DNA of 64,000 nt from contig NZ_CP191258.1 of NCBI RefSeq assembly GCF_050410795.1, positions 2,232,001 to 2,296,000 of the forward strand. Reading direction: 5' to 3'. Below the pieces are notes generated by a model. It was given only the letters and a program-made list of their open reading frames with translations. It had not been told where the DNA came from and ran no database searches. Shown piece after piece: positions 38,984-48,446 of this stretch. Source of the stretch: Fontivita pretiosa. GTDB taxonomy: Bacteria > Planctomycetota > Phycisphaerae > Tepidisphaerales > Tepidisphaeraceae. The translations under genes were made by a program, and so were the position numbers. How positions within the stretch are numbered: position 1 is the first letter of the stretch; the number at the start of each line of letters is the position of its first letter.

Positions 38984-40482
38984 GGGTGTGGCCATTTTCT
39001 GTGGGGTGAGGTAAGAGATAGGCGGCTCCGCCTTTAACGGCAAGGAGGCCGCATGGATCGCGAATCGCTGAAGCGCGAACTAACGGAACAATTTCACCAA
39101 TCTCTGGATCAGGCAATCAACGCCGTGGAACAAGCGCCGGACGGGTCGTGGATCGCGGCCAGCGAATGGCAGGTTCGCGAGTTGTTTCAGAAGCTGACGG
39201 CACAAGCCTTCGAGCGGATCCTGCAAGCGAAGTTGGACGCCGCCGAAACCAGCGGCGCTTTTTCCCCCTCCGCCCCTGGCGCAGGACAAGGGAAAGCGCG
39301 GGCTGGACGTGCTCAGCGCCGCCGGTGAGGTGCGTCTGCAGCGCAAATACTTCTGGGGCAAGCAAGCCGGCGGGTGCTGTCCCGGCGACGCGTTGGCGGG
39401 CGTGCAGCAGTCGAACGTGACGCCCGGGGCAAGGCAACTGTGCTGCCTGATGGGAATCGGCCAGGACTTCGATCAGTCCCGCCGAGATCTGAAGCGTGTG
39501 GGCGGGCTGTCGCTGAGCAAGGAACGGCTGCGTCAGATTACCGAAGGTGAAGGCCAGCACGTGCGGCAGGTGCGGGACTCGGGGCAGTTGCCGGCGGCCT
39601 GGTCGGCGGAGCAGGCCAAGCTGCCCGATGGCAGCGGACGCACGCGAGCCTATGGCGGGGTGGACGGGGTGATGGCCCCGACGGTCACGCAGGCCGAGAA
39701 GCTCAAGCGTCGCCAGCAGCACGTGACCCGCCGCCAGCAGCGTGGCAAGGCGGGCGTGGGCAACGCCAAAGATCTGCCGCCGCCCAAGCCGGGCAGCGAC
39801 GAGCGGTTCAAGGAGATGAAGATCGCGGTCTTCTACGATCAGGACAAGACCCACCGCCACGTGCTGGCGACGGAAAAGCTGAGCAAGGAGTTCGCCCCGC
39901 TGCTGGCCAGCTACGCCCGACAGATTGGCTTTGAGCGTGCCGATCAGACGATCTGCCTGTTCGACGGGGCCGTCTGGATCTATCGGCAGGTCTGCCTGGC
40001 GCTATTGTTCCTGCAGGTGATCCTGCTGGACTTTTACCATCTGGCCGAGCATGTGCACGCGACGGCGCGCTGTTGCCTGGGCGAAGGTCAGGCGGCCCGG
40101 TCCTGGGCTCACGATCGGCTGGCAGAAGCGAAACGTTCGGACGTGACGGGGATGCTGTCGGCGATCGCGGAGCTGGAGAAGCGGTCGCGTTCGCCGACCA
40201 AGAAGCAGAGCCTGCGCGGGCTGCGGAATTACCTCGAGCAACGGCGGGACATGCTGGACTACGCCCAGGCGTTGGCCGAAGGTTGGGACATCGGCTCGGG
40301 TCCGACCGAGGCCACGTGCAAGACGCTGACGCTGCGACTGAAGCGGCCGGGGATGAAGTGGGATCGTGACAATGCGGCGGCGATGATGAACCTGCTGGCC
40401 CTACGCGAGAGCGGGCAATGGGATGCCTATTGGGACCGTGAATCCCGCCGGGCCGCGTGATCCACAAAAGATGGCCACACCC
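38984..40482 (+). mobile_element. ISKra4-type insertion sequence nested in IS256 copy A
   Basis: A 1499-bp element with 21-bp inverted ends beginning GGGTGTGGCCAT (two mismatches). It is flanked by a 9-base duplication GATCAGCAC at 38975-38983 and 40483-40491. The uninterrupted target is visible in copy B, which confirms the insertion point. Confidence 0.92.
39053..40460 (+). CDS. ISKra4-type transposase in two frames
   Basis: ATG 39053 follows GGAGG. The first frame (MDRESLKRELTEQFHQSL...) gives 91 residues. The main frame (AQDKGKRGLDVLSAAGEVRL... to stop 40460) carries KIAVFYDQDKTHRHV, ICLFDGAVWIYRQV, ILLDFYHLAEHVHATARC and GWDIGSGPTEATCKTLTLRL with RPGMKWDRDNA, all typical of ISKra4-family DDE enzymes. 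The frames meet at a T5C5 run near 39258-39267. A programmed shift or a homopolymer indel are both possible; the needed shift is +1 (or -2). Confidence 0.82.
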
Positions 40483-41433
40483 GATCAGCACCGGCCAGAT
40501 GCCCGATGCGCTGGTGCACCTGGGGTTCGATGGCTCGGGATTGTCCGCCACCACCGTGACGCGGATGCTGGCGGTCTGGCAGGGAGAGTATGAAGACTGG
40601 AGCAAGCGGGATCTGAGCGGCAGGCATTACGTCTATCTCTGGGCCGACGGTTTGTACTTCGGCTGCCGGCTGAGCGATGATCGCCCGTGTTTACTGGTGC
40701 TGATGGGCGCAACCGCCGACGGGAAAAAGGAGCTGATCGCGATGATCGACGGGCAGCGTGAGAGCGAAACGAGTTGGACATCACTGCTCTTGGACTGCAC
40801 ATCACGCGGCCTGACGACTGCGCCGAAGCTGGCGACAGGAGATGGATCATTGGGCTTCTGGATCGCCTTGAGCAAGATCTTCCCATCGACAAGGCATCAG
40901 CGTTGCTGGGTGCACAAGACGCTCAACGTGCTGGACAAGCTGCCCAGAAGTGAGCAGCCGGCGGCCAAGTCGATGCTGCACGAGATCTGGATGGCGGGGA
41001 CACGGGCGGATGCAATCAAAGCCTTCGATCGCTTCATCGAGGTGTACGGAACCAAGTGGCCGCGGGCGACGGATTGTCTTGCCAAAGACCGCGGCGAGCT
41101 GCTGGCGTTCTACGACTTTCCCGCCGAGCACTGGCAGCACCTGCGGACCAGCAACCCGATCGAGAGCACCTTCGCCACGGTGCGACTTCGCACGTATCGC
41201 ACCAAAGGCCCCGGCTCACGCGCGGCCGGCCTGGCGATGGCCTTCAAACTGGCCCGCAAGGCCGAGTCACGCTGGCGGAAGTTGAACGGCAGCGAGAAGC
41301 TGCAAGACCTGATCGACGGCATCGTGTTCGTCGACGGAGAACGAATCGCCGCTTAACCTGTCGCGGCCGTCCACAGGATTTGGGAATAGCTCGCCATCCA
41401 CAGCTTTTGGTCATAGCTCTCAATGCACAACTG

Positions 41434-41970
41434 ATGCACGACTCGGTTTGGGTGGGACGGATCACGATGATGTTCGTGTTTGGGTGCCTATGTGTGGTCG
41501 GCTGCGCAAACAAGAGTGCGATGCGCGAGCTTAGCAATCATGGGCTGGCGCTCAACAAGAGCCGAAACACCGCGTTCGTAGTTCAAACAAACGATCATCA
41601 AGAGAGGAGTTTTGATGACGAAAATCTGATTGCGGCATTACCGGCGCTGCGACGGCTACCACAGGTGAAACGACTACAATTGACGGGTACATCGATCACG
41701 GACGCATCGATTGCGCGGCTTGGGAGCTTGGACTATCTTCAGGAAATCGAGGTGATCGATACAGCGGTGACTCGTGAGGGTCTGCTCGCACTGAAGGACA
41801 TGCCTGAACTGCACTTTCTGCTTGTGGATGGAGACCGGTTGACCGAAGCGGATCTGGCGGCAATCCAGCAGGCGCTTCCATCCGTGGATATTCTCGTTAA
41901 GCAGAGGCTGGCACCGCTTTATCGCTTTACTCAAGGGCCTGAGCGCTATCGGCGGGTTGCGCCGTTTTAG
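41434..41970 (+). CDS. Leucine-rich-repeat lipoprotein, candidate partner of module 5
   Basis: A 178-aa protein. Its signal (ITMMFVFGCLCVVGC) ends in a lipobox at Cys23-24. The body has leucine-rich repeats of the kind common in planctomycetes: KRLQLTGTSITDASIARLGS, then LQEIEVIDTAVTREGLLALK and LHFLLVDGDRLTEADLAAIQ. Start at 41434 is only 6 bases after the IS256 target duplication, and no ribosome site is left at that spacing. A longer reading frame from 38385 would have been continuous before the insertion. Likely silenced or misregulated by the IS. Immunity role inferred from position only. Confidence 0.6.
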   Translation: MHDSVWVGRITMMFVFGCLCVVGCANKSAMRELSNHGLALNKSRNTAFVVQTNDHQERSFDDENLIAALPALRRLPQVKRLQLTGTSITDASIARLGSLDYLQEIEVIDTAVTREGLLALKDMPELHFLLVDGDRLTEADLAAIQQALPSVDILVKQRLAPLYRFTQGPERYRRVAPF

Positions 41971-42011
41971 GTTCAGCATCGTAGCGGCACTGCTAATGAG
42001 GACACTGATAC

Positions 42012-42875
42012 ATGTCCACAGATGCGCTCAAGAGGACGGACGGCATGTGCGCATACAATAGTGTACACCGCCTGACCGACTACGACCGCGGGGACCTCAA
42101 CGGCACGTTCAGCGGCATCTCAACCCCGTCCTTCGCCCAGGAGTGGAGCCTGAAGGCCCTGGGGAACTGGACCAGCTTCAAGGAGGACGCCGATGGCAAC
42201 GGCATGTTCAGCGATGCGGTGGACCTGAACCAGACCCGCGGCCACAACAAGGCCAACGAGATCACGGACATCAGCGGAGAGCAGGCCGGGCAGGTGGCGT
42301 GGGCAGATCCGGGCTACGATGCGATGGGCAACGTGACCAGCTATCCCAAGCCCGGCTCCATGACCAGCAGCTACACCTGCAAGTACGACGCGTGGAACCG
42401 GCTCACTGAAGTCAAGGACGGGGCCAACCTCGTGGCCGCCTACAGCTACGACGGGCTGGGCCGGCGGATCATCAAGAAGACCTACGACAGTGGCGGCAGC
42501 CTGACGGAGACGCGGCAGTTCTACTACAGCAATGAGTGGCAGGTGCTGGAAGAGCGAGTGGACGGGCGCAGTAATCCGCAGGAGCGGCAATACGTGTGGG
42601 GTACGCAATACGTGGACGAGCTGATCTTGCGGGACCGGGACACGGCGGATGACGGCAACCTCAACGAGCGGCACTACGCCTTGCAAGATGCCAACTACAG
42701 CCTCACGTGCATCATCGATACGGCCGGTGACGCGGCGGAACGCTACGTCTACACCCCCTACGGCACGAGGGACATCCGCAGCGCCGACTTCTCCAGCAGC
42801 CTCTCGACCAGCGCCGTCGGCTGGAACATCGGGCACCAGGGACTGATGCACGATACGAACACGAGCCTGATCTAG
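42012..42875 (+). pseudogene. Orphan Rhs module 6, truncated by an IS
   Basis: A 287-aa remnant beginning MSTDALKRTDGMCAYN and joining the core at HRLTDYDRGDLNGTFSG. It follows the usual core to HDTNTSLI, where the IS256-type copy B begins and supplies the stop. The last core segment, the tip and any partner gene are gone: the other side of the IS is a broken transposase, not Rhs sequence. Confidence 0.85.
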
Positions 42876-44272
42876 AGCTATGACCAAAAGCTGTGGATGG
42901 CCGCGACAACTTTAAGCGGCTTTTCGTTCACCGTCGACGAACACGATGCCGTCGATCAGGTCTTGCAGCTTCTCGCTGCCGTTCAACTTCCGCCAGCGTG
43001 ACTCGGCCTTGCGGGCCAGTTTGAAGGCCATCGCCAGGCCGGCCGCGCGTGAGCCGGGGCCTTTGGTGCGATACGTGCGAAGTCGCACCGTGGCGAAGGT
43101 GCTCTCGATCGGGTTGCTGGTCCGCAGGTGCTGCCAGTGCTCGGCGGGAAAGTCGTAGAACGCCAGCAGCTCGCCGCGGTCTTTGGCAAGACAATCCGTC
43201 GCCCGCGGCCACTTGGTTCCGTACACCTCGATGAAGCGATCGAAGGCTTTGATTGCATCCGCCCGTGTCCCCGCCATCCAGATCTCGTGCAGCATCGACT
43301 TGGCCGCCGGCTGCTCACTTCTGGGCAGCTTGTCCAGCACGTTGAGCGTCTTGTGCACCCAGCAACGCTGATGCCTTGTCGATGGGAAGATCTTGCTCAA
43401 GGCGATCCAGAAGCCCAATGATCCATCTCCTGTCGCCAGCTTCGGCGCAGTCGTCAGGCCGCGTGATGTGCAGTCCAAGAGCAGTGATGTCCAACTCGTT
43501 TCGCTCTCACGCTGCCCGTCGATCATCGCGATCAGCTCCTTTTTCCCGTCGGCGGTTGCGCCCATCAGCACCAGTAAACACGGGCGATCATCGCTCAGCC
43601 GGCAGCCGAAGTACAAACCGTCGGCCCAGAGATAGACGTAATGCCTGCCGCTCAGATCCCGCTTGCTCCAGTCTTCATACTCTCCCTGCCAGACCGCCAG
43701 CATCCGCGTCACGGTGGTGGCGGACAATCCCGAGCCATCGAACCCCAGGTGCACCAGCGCATCGGGCATCTGGCCGGTGCTGATCCCCTTGAGATAGAGC
43801 CACGGCACCAGGTCTTCGATCGCCTTGGTCTTGCGAAGATAAGGCGGCAGAATCTTTGAGGTAAACCGGAACCTCACGCCGTTTTCATCCACCCGCCGGT
43901 CGTCCACGCGCGGCTTTCCTCACCTCGATCGGACCGACTCCGGACAGGATCGTCCGCGGCGGCTTGTGCCCGTTGCGAACCACCAGCCGATGACCGGCGT
44001 CGTCGACGTGATCCCGATGATCCTCGACATACTCGGCCACTTCCTGCTCGATCGCCTTCTGCAAGGCCCGACGCGCTCCCTCGCGGGCGATCTGTTCGAG
44101 GGTGACACAAACGACCGGCTCAGTTGCCAGGTGCAACGGAAACTGTGATGATGACATGTGGCGTATCCTTCCGGGCCTCGTGGGCCCAACGGGTGACTGA
44201 GTTCGAATCAACTCACCCAAGGTACGCCGCTTTTATTGCCGGGTCACCATCCACAGCTTTTGGTCATAGCTC
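42875..44272 (-). mobile_element. IS256-type insertion sequence, copy B
   Basis: A 1398-bp uninterrupted copy in inverse orientation to copy A, with the same ends (GAGCTATGACCAAAAGCTGT and complement). There is no target duplication: the left flank is Rhs core (CTGATCT), the right flank lies inside another transposase (TGTGGAATC). The insertion is therefore associated with a deletion or recombination. Confidence 0.9.
42912..44157 (-). CDS. IS256-type transposase, copy B, two frames
   Basis: From ATG 44157 (MSSSQFPLHLATEP) to a stop at 43885, then the main frame RVDDRRVDENGVRFRF... to 42912. It carries YLWADGLYFGCRL, ATGDGSLGFWIAL, HQRCWVHKTLNVLDKLP and SNPIESTFATVRLRTYRTKG. It has the same one-base frame break as copy A near 43905-43920. 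It is otherwise intact and free of the nested element. The C-terminus ends GERKAA, against GERIAA in copy A. Confidence 0.82.
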
Positions 44273-45288
44273 TGTGGAATCATCATCTCGATGTTCCAAC
44301 GCAGCTCATACACCGACGCGATCTGCCGGGCATCCATGCCCGGTTCATTGCTGACGATGGCGACGGTGGTTCTCCACCGCTCGCCCGGCCGTTTGCTCAG
44401 GACCATTCGTACACGCCCGATGCGAGACAACTGTCCGTCGACCGCGACGATTCGCAGCTTTGCAGTGCAGCGGGTTCGCTTCATCCGCACGTTGGCACCC
44501 CGATGACGGATCCGCCCCGGAGCCAGATCCGCAATCTTGCGGCCCCTGCCGCCGTCGGGCGTAAACCGCCGGTTCTTCGCCGCCACCGAGAAATAGGTAA
44601 AACCCCTGGATTGGCAGGCCCGCGTGACCACCGGGCTGAGATAGAATGCGTCGAACAGCACCCGCACCTTCAGACCCGTCGGAGGCGTAAACTCCTGGAT
44701 CATCTGCGCCGCCAGATCCGTGAGCTTGCGATATCGCGGTCCGGGCTGGCCCTTGGGCTTCTGCAGATGCAACCGCCACGGCAGCACCACGCGGCGGAAG
44801 AGAATCGCGGCCATCAGCACGATGTGCCCATGCACGAACTTCTGCTGTTTGTGATCTCAGATCTTGCTGATGCGATCCATCTTCCTGCCCCGTTTGGCGA
44901 TGCGATGGTCATCCAGGATCAGGTAGACCGTCTCGCCCGCCTGCGGCTTCATTCCCATCAGCGCGGCGCAGGCGTGCGCCTCGAGCAACGTCGGGACAGG
45001 CGCGTCCGCATGATTCAGGAACGCCCCGTGCCGTGTGCGATGCGTCGATCGTGGGGCCAGTCGGGACAACAGATGCACCAGCTTGGCCGATCTCAGGTTC
45101 AGCACCAAAGCCAGCACCAGCGTCCAGAGATGGGAGTACTGAGGCTTGGTCAGCTTGCATCGCAGTGGCTGGAAGAAACGCTTGAGAAACGACGGAAGGT
45201 AATCGATGATCATGTCGCGGTCCTGGTTGCGTGATGAAGTTGCCGTGAGAAGCACTCCACACGCTAAACAGGGCCGTTTTTCCTGCAA
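44273..45288 (-). pseudogene. IS4-like DDE transposase, nonsense mutated and 3'-truncated
   Basis: One reading frame with an in-frame TGA at 44857-44859 (after RISKI; the frame continues DHKQQKFVHGHIVL). Acidic catalytic candidates: VYLILDDHRIAKRG, KVRVLFDAFYLSPVV and VYELRWNIEMM. The frame is cut after WNIEMMIPQ by IS256 copy B. I place it in the IS4 superfamily by motif layout; a precise family is not certain. Its own outer end lies near 45300, against the IS630 remnant. Confidence 0.75.
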
Positions 45289-45307
45289 GTTCAGCGATCA
45301 CCTCAGA

Positions 45308-46038
45308 AACCGCTCAGCTTGAGTAACATGGTGCAGCGGGTGTGGAAGGCCAACGGCCTGCAGCCGCATCGCACCCGCACGTTCAAGGTCTCCAACGACA
45401 AGCACTTCGCCGAAAAAGTGGTGGATGTCGTCGGGCTGTATCTGGATCCGCCCGAGCATGCGTTGGTCCTGAGTGTGGATGAGAAGAGCCAGATTCAGGC
45501 CCTGGACCGCACGCAGCCGGGTCTGCCCCTGAAACCCGGACGCTGCGGGACGATGACCCACGACTACCAACGAAATGGCACGACCACGCTGTTTGCGGCG
45601 TTGGAGCTGGCCGAGGGAAAAGTCATCGGCGCCTGCATGAACCGTCACCGCCATCAGGAATGGATCAAGTTCCTGCGGCTCATCGACGAGCAGACACCGG
45701 CGGACCTGGACCTGCACCTGATCGTGGACAACTACGCGACGCACAAGCACCCGAAGGTCAAGTCGTGGCTGAAGCGTCATCCCAGATTCCACCTCCACTT
45801 CATTCCCACAGCCAGTTCGTGGCTGAACCTGGTGGAACGATGGTTCCGGGAGCTGACGGACAAACGTGTGCGGCGTGGCACGTTCCACAGCGTGCCGGAG
45901 TTGATCGAAGCGATCATGAGCTACATTGAACATCACAACGAGAATCCCAAAGCATTCGTCTGGACGGCCAAGGTGGATCGGATCATGCAAAAAGTCGAGC
46001 GAGCCCGCGCCGTCCTTCAAAATCTTCAGTCTGCGTGA
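45308..46038 (+). pseudogene. IS630-family transposase, 5'-truncated
   Basis: About 240 residues beginning LSNMVQRVWKANGLQPHRT and including ALVLSVDEKSQIQALDRTQP, TTTLFAALELAEGKVIG, DLHLIVDNYATHKHPKV and FIPTASSWLNLVERWF, the DDE domain of IS630-type enzymes. The N-terminal helix-turn-helix half is missing at the junction with the IS4-like remnant. The 3' end of the element (GTGAGTCAGTACAC before TA) is still present at about 46035-46050. Confidence 0.85.
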
Positions 46039-46051
46039 GTCAGTACACTAG

Positions 46052-47507
46052 CATGACAGCGCTAGATTAGCTCAAGCCGGGAGCGGCTGCGAGTCGATGA
46101 CGATTCTGGTCCAACACCGGAGTCGTGCGATGAATGCGGAACAACTCGCTTCTCTGCAGCCAGCGTTGTCGGCATGGGTTCAGTCGTTTCGCCCCTGCTT
46201 CGAGCGTGCGGTGACCTTCGATTACTTCCAGAGTTATCTGCTGGGATTGATGGCGGACCTGCGACGCAAGAGCGTGGAGCCGATCGCGCTGGCGTGCGGG
46301 GTGGCGGTGCGGACGCTGCAGGAGTTCTTGTCCCTGTTCGCCTGGGATCATGCGCGACTGGAGAAGATGCTGATCCATCGCGTGGCCGACCGTTGTCCGC
46401 AGGGCGGAATCGGAGTGATCGACGCCACCGGCCATCCCAAGCAGGGAGACAAGACGCCTGGGGTGCAGCGGCAATACTGCGGGGAATCGGGCAAGATCGA
46501 GAACTGCGTGGTTGCCCAGCATCTGCTGTTCACCGACAACGATGCCAAAAACCCCTTCTCGTGCGTGCTGGCCAGCGACCTGTATCTGCCGCAGGACTGG
46601 GCGGCGGACCGCGACCGCTGTGAGGAGGCGGGCATTCCGACGGAGTTGGTCTGCCGTGCGAAGTGGAAGATCGCCCTGGAGCAGGTGAAGCAGGCGCTGG
46701 CCGGCGGGGTGAAGCTCAACTGGGTGGTCTTCGATGAAGAGTACGGCATGGTGCCGGCGTTCTGGTTCGGGCTGGACGAGATGGGCCAGGCGGCGGTGGG
46801 CGAAGTGCCCGCCAGCTTCCGCGCCTGGGTCAAACGTCCGGCGTGCCGCAGCGGCGGGTACGCTTCTCATGCGCGCGGCGGGTGGACAACCTGAGCACGC
46901 ACAGCCCGGCGTTCACGAGCCAGCCCTGGAAGCGGTGCAAGGTGAAGGACACCACACGCGGGACACTGATCTGGGAATACAAGGCAACCCGAGTCCATCT
47001 GAGCGACTCCTCGCACGCCAACCACAACCTCAGCGTTCCCACCGACCGGATGTACTGGCTGATCGTGATGCGACAGCCGAAGACCGGTGAGATCAAATAC
47101 GTGATCAGCAATGCCGGCGAAGGCGCCAGCGTCGAGAAATTGATCCGCGTGCTGCTGTCACGCTGGCATGTGGAAAAGTGGTTCGAGCGTGCCAAGCAGG
47201 AGGCGGGACTGGGCGACTTCGAGGTCAGAACCTATGTGAGTCTGATACGACACTGGCTGTGCGTGCGATTGGCGATGTGCTTCCTGTCGGAACAGACGAC
47301 CCGGCTGCGGGGGGAAAAATATGCTCATCACCTTCGAGCAGGTTTGCGAGGCTGTCTCGACCCTCGCGGCGAAGCTCTGGCAGCGCGACTGGAGGTCCTG
47401 GTCCCAGCTGATGCAGCGATGTGCCTATCACCAACGGCGTAACGAGGCAGCATATAAAAGCCGACACCGCTCGGTGATTCAGGTCAACTCTTCGTAGCGC
47501 TGTCATG
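46052..47507 (+). mobile_element. IS701-family insertion sequence, left copy of an inverted pair
   Basis: A 1456-bp element with 13-bp perfect ends CATGACAGCGCTA and complement. Outer flank CTAG (46048-46051), inner flank TT of a TTAA split by an IS5-type element. Both flanks fit the YTAR target preference reported for IS701. It is nearly identical to the inverted copy at 48447-49903. Confidence 0.88.
46130..47442 (+). pseudogene. IS701-family transposase, one-base deletion
   Basis: Same protein as the intact copy at 48512-49825 up to CRSGGYASHA, where one G is missing near 46869 (CATGCGCGCGG against CATGCGGCGCGG). The frame then ends at 46894 (RGGWTT), and the rest (RRVDNLSTHSPAF...) continues in another frame to 47442. 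Motifs: GVIDATGHPKQGDK, VQRQYCGESGKIENC and WVVFDEEYG. Confidence 0.88.
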
Positions 47508-47510
47508 TTA

Positions 47511-48443
47511 GGCTCTGTCTGAAAACTCCGAATTTGCATACACTGCCGTGACGACATGGAGGTCGCCACTCATGAAACGCCACGAGCTGACGGACGAGCA
47601 ATGGGCGTTGGTCGAACCGCATCTGCCGCGGAGCACGGCCCGGACAGGACGCCCGGCTCGCGATCGACGAACGCTGCTCAACGGGATTTTCTGGATTCTG
47701 TGTACCGGCGCGCCCTGGCGCGATCTGCCCGAACGCTTCGGCCCCTGGCAGACCGTGTACGACCACTTTCGCAAGTGGCGCAAAAGCGGCGTGTTTGCCC
47801 GCATCATCGAGACGCTGCAGGTCAAGCTCGACAACCAGGGATCCATCGACTGGGAACTGTGGTGTGTTGACGGGTCATCCGTCCGCGCTGCCCGCGCTGC
47901 GGCCGGGGCTGACAAAAAAGTTGCCGACGGCACCCCGACGAACCCGCCGACCACGCACTGGGCCGCTCGCGAGGCGGGTTTGGCTCCAAATTCCACGTGG
48001 TCACTGACGGTGCGGGCACTCCGCTGGCCATCGAAGTCACCGCCGGGCAAGTCCACGAATCGACGCGGGCCGAATCGGTCATCGCAGAGGCGATCGCGAC
48101 GCTGATCGGCCGACGACGAAAGAAACGCAAGCGTCGCCACAAGCCCCGCAAGCTCGCCGGCGACAAAGGATACAGCGTGCAGCGAATCCGCGACTGGCTG
48201 AGCGAGCAGAAGATCACGCCGGTGATTCCGCACAAAGAAAATGAGCTGGCTCGACACGATCCGGCGGTGTGGTTCGACCGCTGGGCCTACCGCGGCCGCT
48301 GCGTAGCCGAGCAGTGCGTCGGCTGGCTCAAGGAGTTCCGGCGCATCGGAACGCGGTTCGAGAAGCTGGCCGTGCATTTCCATGGAATGCTACAGTTGGC
48401 GATGATCCGCCGGTATCTCAAACTACTGTTTTCAGACAGAGCC
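47511..48443 (+). mobile_element. IS5-family (IS427-type) insertion sequence between the IS701 pair
   Basis: A 933-bp element with inverted ends GGCTCTGTCTGAAAA and complement, flanked by a TA duplication (47509-47510 and 48444-48445). Before insertion the site read CATGTTAACATG, the abutting ends of the two IS701 copies. Confidence 0.88.
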
Positions 48444-48446
48444 TAA
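47572..48446 (+). CDS. IS5-family transposase with probable -1 programmed frameshift
   Basis: The first frame starts at ATG 47572 with GGAGG upstream: MKRHELTDEQWALVEPHLPR, then GRPARDRRTLLNGIFWILCT and WQTVYDHFRKWRKSGVF, with the first catalytic Asp in WCVDGSSVRA. At A6G (47914-47920) a -1 slip leads into the second frame, giving HPDEPADHALGRSRGGFG, KFHVVTDGAGTPLAIEVTAG and RRHKPRKLAGDKGYSVQRIR to the stop. This two-frame layout with a run of A is normal for IS427-type elements, so the element may be functional. Confidence 0.85.

Larger units (their letters stand above)
38603..41356 (+). pseudogene. IS256-type transposase, interrupted and frameshifted
   Basis: The first part (ATG 38603, GGAAGGA upstream: MSSSQFPLHLATEP...) runs to a stop at 38875. 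The continuation RVDDRRVDENGVRFRF lies one base off, with the shift near 38845-38860. The second part is then split at 38983 by the nested element and resumes at 40484. Acidic residues expected for the family are seen as YLWADGLYFG, ATGDGSLGFW and SNPIESTFATVR. The same frame break occurs in copy B, so it predates their duplication or is a functional frameshift. Confidence 0.85.
38488..41419 (+). mobile_element. IS256-type (Mutator) insertion sequence, copy A, with a nested element
   Basis: The left end begins GAGCTATGACCAAAAGCTGT and the right end is its complement. A 9-base target duplication TCAATGCAC flanks it (38479-38487 and 41420-41428). Total 2932 bp, of which 1499 bp plus 9 duplicated bases belong to a nested ISKra4-type element. 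Compared with copy B (42875-44272), the right end carries an extra block of about 26 bases, a degraded second version of the terminal repeat (GTCCACAGG...AATAGCTC) just inside the true end. Confidence 0.9.
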
